Below, piece after piece: positions 1 through 6,009 of a stretch of DNA of 8,968 nt; within the stretch, counting starts at the first letter, position 1, and every line of letters begins with the position of its first letter. The translations under genes were made by a program, and so were the position numbers. The notes under the pieces were generated by a model. That model ran no database searches, was not told the origin of the DNA, and saw nothing but the letters and a program-made list of their open reading frames with translations. Location of the stretch: NCBI GenBank assembly GCA_027488265.1, contig JAIYCA010000128.1:1-8968 (forward strand), given 5' to 3'. Origin of the DNA: Planctomycetaceae bacterium. GTDB taxonomy: Bacteria; Planctomycetota; Phycisphaerae; Phycisphaerales; SM1A02.

Positions 1-1
1 C

Positions 2-622
2 GAACCGTCGGTCGCCGAAGTGACGCTCATCAACGAAAGCAAAGTCGCCGTGAAGGTCGACGGCTGGGTCGCGACGTGTGGATGCGTGTCGGTCCTTGCA
101 GAGCCAGGGTTCACGCTTGAACCTGGCACGTCTCGTGCGCTTCCGGTGCGCGTCGACCCAACGGGCGTCGGCGGCAAGAGTCAGCGCGTCGATTTCCGCC
201 TCGACGGGAACGCGCTTGGCGGCCGTGTGCGCATCGATTACGACGTCTACAGCCCGATCCGCACGATGCCGAGCATGGCGACTCGCCCGGAGAAGGGTAC
301 GGAACTCCTCTTGGAACTCGAACGCGCAACGCCCGAAGGCGAGCACATTGCGACGCCGTTCGAAGTGCTTGCGGTGTTGCCACCGATCGGCCGTCCGTGG
401 AAGGCCGCAGAGGGCGAGCCGCCGCTCGAGGCAGGCTGGGGTGGCGTCATCGTCGACTTTGCGGCGGTCGATGAACTCGCGGCGGATCCGGCGAGTCGCT
501 CCGATCCCGCATTTGAATGGCGCGGAGACGGCGCCGACGCGCGCTGGAAGACCTTTGAGTTTGTCATCCGAACCGACGACAGCGTTTGTGGCGAAATGCG
601 TGTTCGCCTGCGGAACGGTTGA
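2..622 (+). CDS. DUF1573-like protein, 3' part (N-terminus outside window)
   Basis: The reading frame is open from the left edge (first full codon at 2), so the true start lies upstream. The GTG at 20 is internal to a conserved-looking strand and is an unlikely start. The visible protein has about 206 residues. Its first 80 residues resemble the DUF1573 fold, an Ig-like beta sandwich: a strand with 'LINES', then 'VATCGC' (nt 68-85), then 'LEPGTSRALPVRVDPTGVGG', matching the family pattern of an 'sCGC' motif, a PG turn and a G..G loop. The remaining 120 residues are probably a second beta domain that I do not recognise. They contain a late cysteine (DDSVCGEMRV) and end at TGA 620-622. DUF1573 proteins are often exported or surface-attached, but the N-terminus that would show a signal peptide is missing. 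It converges on the thiolase gene and is followed by a hairpin terminator. The family call is moderate and the function is unknown. Confidence 0.6.
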   Translation, partial: EPSVAEVTLINESKVAVKVDGWVATCGCVSVLAEPGFTLEPGTSRALPVRVDPTGVGGKSQRVDFRLDGNALGGRVRIDYDVYSPIRTMPSMATRPEKGTELLLELERATPEGEHIATPFEVLAVLPPIGRPWKAAEGEPPLEAGWGGVIVDFAAVDELAADPASRSDPAFEWRGDGADARWKTFEFVIRTDDSVCGEMRVRLRNG

Positions 623-649
623 ACGCCGCGCGCGCCGATGCATGGACAC

Positions 650-681
650 ACGCACGAAAGAAACCACGCACGAAAGAAACC
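650..681. repeat. 16-bp perfect tandem repeat, two copies
   Basis: The unit ACGCACGAAAGAAACC occurs at 650-665 and again at 666-681, and the next four bases (682-685, ACGC) begin a third copy. The repeat lies between two convergent genes. Its right end overlaps the left arm of the terminator hairpin, and its GAAAGAAA segments read as TTTCTTTC on the minus strand, just downstream of the hairpin for thiolase transcripts. Confidence 0.75.
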
Positions 682-706
682 ACGCGCGGGGCGTGCCGCG
701 CGTGGT
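679..706. terminator. Intrinsic terminator hairpin between convergent genes
   Basis: The left arm ACCACGCGCGG (679-689) is the exact reverse complement of the right arm CCGCGCGTGGT (696-706), giving an 11-bp stem with a 6-nt loop. On the minus strand the stem is followed by TTCTTTCG, a usable U-rich tract, so it best serves the thiolase gene, whose stop is about 55 bp away. On the plus strand it is followed by GTCGTTTCAT, a weak tract, so it may also end the DUF1573-like transcript. It probably works in both directions. Confidence 0.75.
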
Positions 707-759
707 GTCGTTTCATGGGGTGATCTGCCGCTTCAGTTTGTCGCGTGCGTTTCTCGCGA

Positions 760-1944
760 TCAGCACATCTCGACGAGCATCGTCACCGCGTTTCCGCCGC
801 CGAGGCAGAGCGAGCAAATGCCGCGCTTGCCACCGGTGCGCTTCAACTGATGAATGAGCGTCACAAGCACGCGCGCGCCGCTCGCGCCGATCGGGTGACC
901 GAGCGCAACGCCGCCGCCACAGATGTTCAACTTCGACTCAGGAATGCCGAGCGGCTTGATGTCGACGAGGACCTGTCCCGCGAATGCTTCGTTCAACTCG
1001 AAGAGGTCGATGTCGGCGACGGTGAGGCCGTTCTTCGCGAGAATCGTCTCGATACCGATCTTCGGCGCGAAGAAGAGATCCTTCGGTGCGCCGCCAGCGG
1101 TGTTTGAGTCGACGATGCGCGCGAGTGGCGTAGCGCCGGTCTTCTTCAAGCCTTCCTCGCTCATCACGAGCACCGCCGCCGCTCCATCGGAAATCTGGCT
1201 CGCATTGCCGGCGGTCGCAGTGCCTTCCTTGCCGAAGGCAGCCTTCAGCTTCGTGAGGCCTTCCGCGGTGGTGTCGCCACGGATGCCTTCGTCGGCGTCG
1301 ACGCCGACCTTCGACATGCACTGTTCTGCGGAAAGCGCCACGATTTCAGCCTTGAAGTGACCCGCAGCGGTTGCCGCGCCGGCGCGCTGATGGCTCTGCG
1401 CGGCGAATCGATCTTGGTCTTCGCGCGTAACGCCGTGCTTCGCGGTGATGTAGTCGCACGCGCAACCCATCGCCCACTTCTCAAAGGCGCAGGTCAGGCC
1501 GTCGGCGGCCATGTGATCTTGCATCGTCGCGGGGCCGTACTTGACGCCGCCGCGCATCTGCATCATGTGCGGCGCGAGATCCATATTCTCGATGCCGCCG
1601 GCGAGGACAACATGGTTGTCGCCCGCGCGAATCGAGCGCGCGGCCTGCATGACCGCTTCGAGGCCGGAGCCGCAGACCTTGTTGACGGTCACGGCGCTCA
1701 CCGTGTCGGCGACGCCCGAAAGGAGCGCAACCTGGCGGGCAGGGTTCTGTCCGACGCCCGCTTGCAGGACGTTGCCCATGATGCACTCGTCGACGTGGGC
1801 GAGGGCGTTCGGGCACTCTGCGAAGAGCGCCTTCGCGACGTACGACCCGAGGACGGGCGCTGGGACTTTGGCCAAGCCGCCCATGAACTTCCCGATGGGG
1901 GTGCGGCGGGCGGCAACGATGTAGGCGGCTGGACGGGCGGTCAT
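760..1944 (-). CDS. Acetyl-CoA C-acetyltransferase (thiolase)
   Basis: A 394-residue, full-length thiolase. Enzymes of this type condense two acetyl-CoA to acetoacetyl-CoA, or run in reverse in beta-oxidation, in the cytoplasm. The catalytic parts are present: nucleophile Cys91 in VNKVCGSGLEAV, the GNASQISDGAA loop (246-256), NEAFA (318-322), His350 in GGGVALGHPIGASGAR, and the second cysteine Cys380 in CSLCLGGGNA. The length and 'MGCACDYITAKHGVTREDQD' (159-178) fit the acetoacetyl-CoA thiolase (AtoB/PhaA/ThlA) group better than long-chain FadA, but chain-length preference cannot be read directly. The ATG start at 1944 is supported by a Shine-Dalgarno TGAGGA (plus-strand 1952-1957) about 7 nt upstream, and by the normal family N-terminus 'AAYIVAARRTPIGKF'. 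One small oddity is 'GGGNAV' where many relatives have GGGxG. It stands alone, divergent from fbp and ended by the hairpin at 679-706. No phaB, hbd or fadB partner is adjacent. Confidence 0.93.
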   Translation of the reverse strand: MTARPAAYIVAARRTPIGKFMGGLAKVPAPVLGSYVAKALFAECPNALAHVDECIMGNVLQAGVGQNPARQVALLSGVADTVSAVTVNKVCGSGLEAVMQAARSIRAGDNHVVLAGGIENMDLAPHMMQMRGGVKYGPATMQDHMAADGLTCAFEKWAMGCACDYITAKHGVTREDQDRFAAQSHQRAGAATAAGHFKAEIVALSAEQCMSKVGVDADEGIRGDTTAEGLTKLKAAFGKEGTATAGNASQISDGAAAVLVMSEEGLKKTGATPLARIVDSNTAGGAPKDLFFAPKIGIETILAKNGLTVADIDLFELNEAFAGQVLVDIKPLGIPESKLNICGGGVALGHPIGASGARVLVTLIHQLKRTGGKRGICSLCLGGGNAVTMLVEMC

Positions 1945-2156
1945 CGATGAATCCTCAGGTGATTCGGTGAGGGAGGCGTACTACGGTCGCAGGAACCGCG
2001 GCGCGGTTCTCATCCCTCGCGAGTTCGTCTGCACGAACCCCCGTGGGGGCGCCGATGATAGCGACCACACGGCGACCGCTGCCGCAGTCAGAAAGAGCCC
2101 AATTCATCGCCTTCCGATGCAGTGACACCTCGGAAGGCCGCCCGCGCGAGCCCGTT
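1945..2156. promoter_or_regulatory. Divergent intergenic region / structured fbp leader
   Basis: This region lies between the thiolase start (minus) and the preferred fbp start (plus), so promoters for both should be here, but I see no convincing -35/-10 pair on either strand. It holds closely spaced inverted repeats. GAACCGC 1993-1999 pairs with GCGGTTC 2003-2009 across a 3-nt loop. GTTCGT 2023-2028 pairs with ACGAAC 2033-2038 across a 4-nt loop. C and G runs at 2038-2042 and 2045-2049 form a short third element. Possible alternative fbp starts (GTG 2043, ATG 2055) sit in or next to the third element. These hairpins could be leader structure or operator half-sites; the role is not known. Confidence 0.4.
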
Positions 2157-3146
2157 ATGCCACACAACGACCTCTCCGACAATCTGATGAGCCTCCAGAG
2201 CCACATCCTCTTGGAGGAGGCGCGGCACCCCTCGGCGAGCGGTGACTTTACGTGGATCATCAGCGCGATTTCGCTCGCGGCGAAATCGATCGCGAACCAC
2301 GTGCGCCGCGCGCGGCTTTCGGGCGCGATCGGGCGATTCGGCGAAGTGAATGTGCAGGGCGAGGAGCAGCAGAAACTCGACGTCATCGCGAACAAGGCGC
2401 TCATGCGATGCCTCGGTACGCGGGCGTCGGTGGCGGTACTCGCAAGCGAAGAAGATGACGAGCCGAGCATTCTTCGACGCGGCAACGAGGGCGGGAAGTA
2501 CTGCGTGCTGTTCGACCCGCTCGACGGAAGTTCGAATCTCGATACGGGCGTCGGCGTAGGCACGATCTTCTCGATTTTGCGCAACGATCCAAGCATTCCC
2601 GACGCGCAACAAACCGTGTGTCAATCGGGCACGCAACAGGTCGCAGCGGGATATGTGCTGTACGGATCCTCGACCATTTTCGTCCTCACGACCGGCAACG
2701 GCGTCGCGCTCTTTGAACTTGATCCATTCATCGGTTCATTCCTTCTCGTGAAGGACAAGGTGCGCATTCCCGAGTCGAACAAGGTGTACTCGGTGAACGA
2801 GGCGTACGCGCCGACGTTCCCTGAGCCCTATCGCAAGTATCTCGAATGGGCGCACACGAGTGGCTATTCGTCGCGCTACATCGGCTCGATGGTGGCGGAT
2901 GTGCATCGCACGCTGCTCACGGGTGGAGTCTTCATGTACCCGCCAACGAAGAAGAATCCCGAGGGCAAACTTCGATATCTCTACGAAGCGAGCCCGATGG
3001 CATTCATCATGGAACAAGCGGGTGGGCTCTCATTCTCCGGCGCAAACCGCACGCTCGAATACAAGCCTTCCAAGGTGCACGAGCGCGTGCCAGTGTTGCT
3101 TGGCTCGCGGAACGAAGTCGAGCGCGTGCGATCGTTCGGCGGGTGA
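2157..3146 (+). CDS. fbp: Fructose-1,6-bisphosphatase class I
   Basis: Hydrolyses fructose 1,6-bisphosphate to fructose 6-phosphate plus phosphate, the committed step of gluconeogenesis (also used in Calvin cycles), Mg-dependent and cytosolic. With the ATG at 2157 the protein has 329 residues, close to the E. coli enzyme. Visible hallmarks are NVQGE (Glu69), SEE (Glu98, Glu99), the metal/phosphate motif DPLDGSSN (Asp120, Asp123), VGTIFSI, 'QVAAGYVLYGSST', the substrate-binding 'SRYIGSMVADVHR' (239-251), and 'KLRYLYEASPMAF' with Glu277 as a metal ligand. The frame stays open upstream to a GTG at 2043 and an ATG at 2055, which would add 38 or 34 residues. That extension looks unlike family N-termini, whereas homology begins at 'SLQSHILLEEARHPSASGDF' (12-31). 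No start has a strong Shine-Dalgarno, so the start is tentative. It is divergent from the thiolase and followed by a hairpin at 3201-3225. Confidence 0.93.
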   Translation: MPHNDLSDNLMSLQSHILLEEARHPSASGDFTWIISAISLAAKSIANHVRRARLSGAIGRFGEVNVQGEEQQKLDVIANKALMRCLGTRASVAVLASEEDDEPSILRRGNEGGKYCVLFDPLDGSSNLDTGVGVGTIFSILRNDPSIPDAQQTVCQSGTQQVAAGYVLYGSSTIFVLTTGNGVALFELDPFIGSFLLVKDKVRIPESNKVYSVNEAYAPTFPEPYRKYLEWAHTSGYSSRYIGSMVADVHRTLLTGGVFMYPPTKKNPEGKLRYLYEASPMAFIMEQAGGLSFSGANRTLEYKPSKVHERVPVLLGSRNEVERVRSFGG

Positions 3147-3200
3147 GGTAGGTCGCTGCTACTCGTGGGCGCATCGCAGCATGTGCGAGGGTGCCCCGAT

Positions 3201-3225
3201 CGCGAACGACACGCGGTCGTTCGCG
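3201..3225 (+). terminator. Hairpin downstream of fbp, possible terminator
   Basis: CGCGAACGAC (3201-3210) and GTCGTTCGCG (3216-3225) are perfect reverse complements around the 5-nt loop ACGCG, a 10-bp stem beginning 55 bp after the fbp stop. The bases that follow (CGCCATCGAC) contain no T tract, so it may instead be a Rho-dependent pause or an mRNA 3'-end stabiliser. It suggests fbp and the next gene are at least partly separate transcripts. Confidence 0.45.
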
Positions 3226-3269
3226 CGCCATCGACGCGTCTGAGCCGTTGTTGAGTTACGCTTTGCGTC

Positions 3270-4961
3270 ATGGCGGCTTCGTCCACGATTCATGTCATAG
3301 GCTCGATGATGATCGACCGCGTGGTGCGTGTGCGTGCGATTCCGCGTGCGGGCGAAACTGTTGCAGCACTTTCGGCGCAAACGTTCGCGGGTGGGAAGGG
3401 CGCGAATCAAGCGGCCGCTGCCGCGAAGTTTGGCGCGCGCGTGCGCATGTTGGGTCGCACGGGTCGCGATGGCGCGTTCATTCGCGAAGCTCTGCGCGAA
3501 GCCGGCGTGCGCGTTCGTGATATCGCGACGAACGATGCGACTTCCGGTGCGGCGACCGTGATGGTCGCAGAGTCTGGCGAGAACGCGATCGTGATTGCGC
3601 CGGAATCGAACTTGCGCATCACGAAGGAGGGCATCGAGAAGTTTCTCGCGACGGCGAAGCAAGGCGACATCGTGCTCTTTCAAAACGAGTGCGCGCTCTT
3701 GCACGAAGGAATCGCGATGGCCGCTGCACGCGCGCTGCGTGTCTGGTTGAACGCAGCGCCTGCGAATGCAGGGCTTTCTGGCCTTCGCTTCGAGAAACTC
3801 GCCGGCCTGATCGTCAACGAAACCGAAGCGGAAGCGCTCACTGGAGAAGTTGATCCGCGCCGTGCACTTGAAGCACTCGCGAAGCGCATGCCGGGCGGTA
3901 CGGTGATCGTGACGCTCGGCGCGGACGGCGCGATTGCTGCGCTTGGCAGCGCGCGTTACATACATCGCGGATTCGCGGTGGATGCTGTCGATACGGTCGG
4001 TTGTGGTGATGCGTTTGTGGGCGTCTTTCTCGCAGCGATTGCGGAAGGTCGTGACATCGCGCAAGCGATAGCGCGAGGGAATGCGGCGGGGGCGCTCGCT
4101 GCGATGCGCGCGGGCGCGTTGCGTTCGTTGCCTTCACGCAGTCAAGTTGAGATCGCGGCGGATTTACCTGAGAAGACCAAGTTGAAGCCGCGACCGCCGG
4201 CGGAGGATGAAGGCGCGATTCCTGCGAATTGCCTTGGATGCGGCTACGCGCTTGTCGGTCGCGGCGAAGGCGAAACGTGCCCCGAATGCGGGCGCGTGAT
4301 CCGCCGAGTGATGTTTACAGGTCGATGGAAGCATGCTGCGGTGCGGCGCCGCTTTGGGCCCGCGCGTTGGTGGAGCATGGCCGTGACTGCGCTGTGGATT
4401 GTGGGATTCATAGGGTTGTTCATCGCGATCGAGGGCCGCGGGTTTGGACTGCCGCGATCACTCATCGACTGGTCGCGCGGGCTCGGGGTTGCGTTGACAC
4501 TTGCTTGTTTCATCGTGGCATTCGTCGCGCAGTTGGGAATTGCGCGCGGTCTCTCAACAGTTCTATCCAGCCGCATCGGCGTCACACTTGCATGCGCACG
4601 GCTCTTGCCGGTGATCGCATTCGTACTCATCGCATCACGCATGCTTCCACTGCCGTGGTCCGTTGAAAACATGATCATCGTGTGGGGTGTGATTGGGTTC
4701 TTTGTTGTCGATGCGTGGTTTTTAGCCATGCTTGAGCGATCATGGCGTGTGGCAAGTTTCCCAACGCGACGACCAACGGCGGCGGTTGTTGGTCTGTTGG
4801 CGCTTGTGGTCGCAGGCGTGATCTGGTTGACCATCGAGTTCAATCGAGGGCCATTTCCAGCAACGCGAATGGTCATTCTGGCCGTTGCCTTCGCGACCGC
4901 GTGGATCGCGCAAGCATGGCTTTGCCGCGAAATCGCGCGTGAAATTCGTGCGCGAGAGTGA
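3270..4961 (+). CDS. Ribokinase/PfkB-type kinase fused to zinc-ribbon and six-TM membrane domain
   Basis: One 563-residue frame with two unrelated parts. Residues 1-298 form a complete ribokinase-like PfkB kinase, which phosphorylates a sugar or nucleoside with ATP. They contain 'AGETV', the first signature 'GGKGANQAAAAAKFGARV' (41-58), 'GRTGRDGAF', 'VNETEAEALTG' (182-192), 'VTLGADGA' (214-221), and the second signature 'DTVGCGDAFVG' (241-251), where Asp247 is the catalytic base and the usual GAGD reads GCGD. The domain ends with the ribokinase-like 'GALRSLPSRSQVE'. A charged, proline-rich linker (299-318) follows. Then comes a zinc ribbon, Cys321-x2-Cys324 and Cys337-x2-Cys340, and about six hydrophobic segments near 367-389, 403-425, 439-460, 467-487, 502-522 and 532-551, ending in an Arg-rich tail. 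No stop, frame change or good internal start separates the parts. The ATG at 3270 has no clear Shine-Dalgarno, but homology begins at once. The sugar substrate and the role of the membrane part are unknown. Confidence 0.85.
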   Translation: MAASSTIHVIGSMMIDRVVRVRAIPRAGETVAALSAQTFAGGKGANQAAAAAKFGARVRMLGRTGRDGAFIREALREAGVRVRDIATNDATSGAATVMVAESGENAIVIAPESNLRITKEGIEKFLATAKQGDIVLFQNECALLHEGIAMAAARALRVWLNAAPANAGLSGLRFEKLAGLIVNETEAEALTGEVDPRRALEALAKRMPGGTVIVTLGADGAIAALGSARYIHRGFAVDAVDTVGCGDAFVGVFLAAIAEGRDIAQAIARGNAAGALAAMRAGALRSLPSRSQVEIAADLPEKTKLKPRPPAEDEGAIPANCLGCGYALVGRGEGETCPECGRVIRRVMFTGRWKHAAVRRRFGPARWWSMAVTALWIVGFIGLFIAIEGRGFGLPRSLIDWSRGLGVALTLACFIVAFVAQLGIARGLSTVLSSRIGVTLACARLLPVIAFVLIASRMLPLPWSVENMIIVWGVIGFFVVDAWFLAMLERSWRVASFPTRRPTAAVVGLLALVVAGVIWLTIEFNRGPFPATRMVILAVAFATAWIAQAWLCREIAREIRARE

Positions 4962-5019
4962 GTGGTGTTTGTCTGATGCGGTGTTTGAGTGACGTCGTGA
5001 AGTAGTGACGTCGTGATCT
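4956..5019 (+). repeat. Degenerate 16-nt periodic repeat, about four units
   Basis: Two different exact repeats share one period. GGTGTTTG occurs at 4964-4971 and 4980-4987, and AGTGACGTCGTGA occurs at 4988-5000 and 5004-5016, each pair 16 nt apart. Written in rows of 16 from 4956, all four rows share GTG at the same columns, and the last two are nearly identical. The last pair contains the palindrome GACGTC, so the two copies could pair as a hairpin or form operator half-sites. The array starts at the stop codon of the kinase fusion and lies upstream of the next gene. Confidence 0.5.
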
Positions 5020-5080
5020 CCGCCAACGCATTCGTGTGTTGCCGTGCAGCGCAGAGACCTCAATGCGGTGAGTTCCATCG

Positions 5081-5848
5081 ATGTTGAATAAACCTCCCGC
5101 TACTCGACTCCTTCCGTGCCCGCGCTGCCGCTACGACTTGCGCGGACGCGTCGTCGGTGAGCACTGCCCCGAGTGCGGGTGGACCATCGATACGTTTGGA
5201 CCAGTGTGGTGGGATGAATCGCTGCTGAAGCGGATGATGTTGTTTGCGCGCGTTGCAGCGATTCCATGTTGGATTTTGCTTCTGGTGCCGCTGCACTTCA
5301 TCTTTGTGGTTGCCAACGCCGACTTTGCAAGTATCGAATTCACGTTCGGGATCTTCTGCGTGCTCATGCCAATCCAAGTCATCGCGCAAGCGGTGGCGAT
5401 GTTTGCCATGGGCGACACGCGACTCGGCGAGTCGCGTGCACGAGCGCTCTTTTGGGCAGCGATCGTCCGTGTCGCGGCGTTTGGCTTGGCGGCCTTCGTC
5501 CTCTACCTCGAGTGGAGCGTCGCCCGAGACCACCTGTTAGCAGTGTCGTACTTCGTGCTTCCACTCTTCGCGGTGGGCTCCGACATCGTCACGTCGCGTG
5601 TCCTCGCAAGTCTCGAAGCCGAAGCGTGTCCGATCCTCTGGACGAAACCGCGAACCCGCGTGAAAGTCGCTCGCGGAACACTTTGGATCGTTTACCCGTT
5701 CCTGTTGGTGCCGTTCATCGGTTGGTACTTCGCGCCGATCATTTGGACCGTCGCCATGGCGTACTGCTTCGGCGAGCTACGCGGCGTTGCGGACGCATCA
5801 CGCACCGCCGCGCGGTCGCTCAGGGCAGGTGCGGCGCCGCTCCCGTAG
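5081..5848 (+). CDS. Zinc-ribbon multi-pass membrane protein, function unknown
   Basis: A 255-residue protein with a short N-terminal zinc ribbon: Cys13-x2-Cys16 in 'CPRCRYDLRG' and Cys29-x2-Cys32 in 'HCPECGWTID'. After it come about five or six hydrophobic segments near 55-79, 86-109, 122-144, 152-170 and 199-229 (the last may be two). The N-terminus has no signal peptide, so the ribbon probably faces the cytoplasm. Planctomycetes, the Phycisphaerae especially, have many such 'CPxCxYDLRG' membrane proteins of unknown role. The layout matches the C-terminal half of the preceding kinase fusion, although sequence identity outside the ribbon appears low. The ATG at 5081 has a plausible Shine-Dalgarno GGTGAG at 5067-5072, 8 nt upstream. 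It lies 119 bp after the fusion gene on the same strand, so they may be co-transcribed. No enzymatic motif is visible. Confidence 0.8.
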   Translation: MLNKPPATRLLPCPRCRYDLRGRVVGEHCPECGWTIDTFGPVWWDESLLKRMMLFARVAAIPCWILLLVPLHFIFVVANADFASIEFTFGIFCVLMPIQVIAQAVAMFAMGDTRLGESRARALFWAAIVRVAAFGLAAFVLYLEWSVARDHLLAVSYFVLPLFAVGSDIVTSRVLASLEAEACPILWTKPRTRVKVARGTLWIVYPFLLVPFIGWYFAPIIWTVAMAYCFGELRGVADASRTAARSLRAGAAPLP

Positions 5849-6009
5849 ACGTCGCCGCGGGCGCACCGCGCCCCCCAACGCGGCGTTACCGCTACCATTC
5901 GCGCCCTTCGGTTCGGCGTGCGCGCCGAGCCTCGCAGGAGCTCGGGTTCGAAGTCGTCCGCCGAGCGTTTCACAGCCGTTTACTTCGCAGTGCAGAGAGC
6001 GTTTGACCC
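5849..6009 (+). promoter_or_regulatory. 161-bp gap and leader before the PrpD-like gene, with hairpin
   Basis: No gene is seen here. GGTTCGGCG (5910-5918) pairs with CGCCGAGCC (5923-5931) over a TGCG loop, a 9-bp stem with one G-T pair. A 7-bp inverted repeat CGCCGCG/CGCGGCG lies further upstream around 5853-5885. Neither is followed by a T tract, so termination of the preceding gene is unproven. The motif AGC(C)GTTT occurs three times (5964-5970, 5974-5981, 5998-6004) just before the next start. A weak purine run GAGAG at 5995-5999 is the only ribosome-binding candidate. No clear -35/-10 pair is visible. Confidence 0.3.

Noticed and set aside
650..685. Short direct repeats considered as a CRISPR array
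   Set aside because: The two units are directly abutting, 16 bp long, with no spacers and no cas genes nearby.
78..857. 259-codon plus-strand frame overlapping the DUF1573-like gene and the thiolase 3' end
   Set aside because: It is an Arg/Ser/Ala-rich shadow frame that runs through the terminator hairpin and into the antisense of the thiolase.
1357..1950. 197-codon plus-strand frame opposite the thiolase N-terminal half
   Set aside because: It lies opposite catalytic Cys91 and other conserved thiolase residues and has no recognisable motif, so it is a shadow frame.
3159..4064. 301-codon open frame on the minus strand across the kinase domain
   Set aside because: The product is rich in Arg and His with no domain, and it lies opposite a well-supported PfkB kinase.
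4130..4230. Possibility that the kinase and membrane parts are two genes merged by an error
   Set aside because: The frame is continuous, with no ATG, no overlapping stop/start and no ribosome-binding site at the junction; only a TTG at about 4182 could serve as a start. I treat it as a true fusion but list read support as a check.
4230..4293. Four-Cys motif considered as a rubredoxin or DNA-binding zinc finger
   Set aside because: The rubredoxin CPxCGx surroundings and aromatic residues are missing, and the ribbon leads straight into membrane helices, as in planctomycete zinc-ribbon membrane proteins.
4383..4940. Membrane part of the fusion considered as a known sugar transporter (MFS, ABC or PTS EIIC)
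   Set aside because: The six segments are short, and no MFS loop motif, ABC EAA loop or EIIC signature is visible.
4244..5026. 260-codon open frame on the minus strand opposite the membrane part of the fusion
   Set aside because: It is a low-complexity Thr/Asn/Arg-rich product with no motif. The plus-strand reading gives a regular series of hydrophobic helices and a zinc ribbon.
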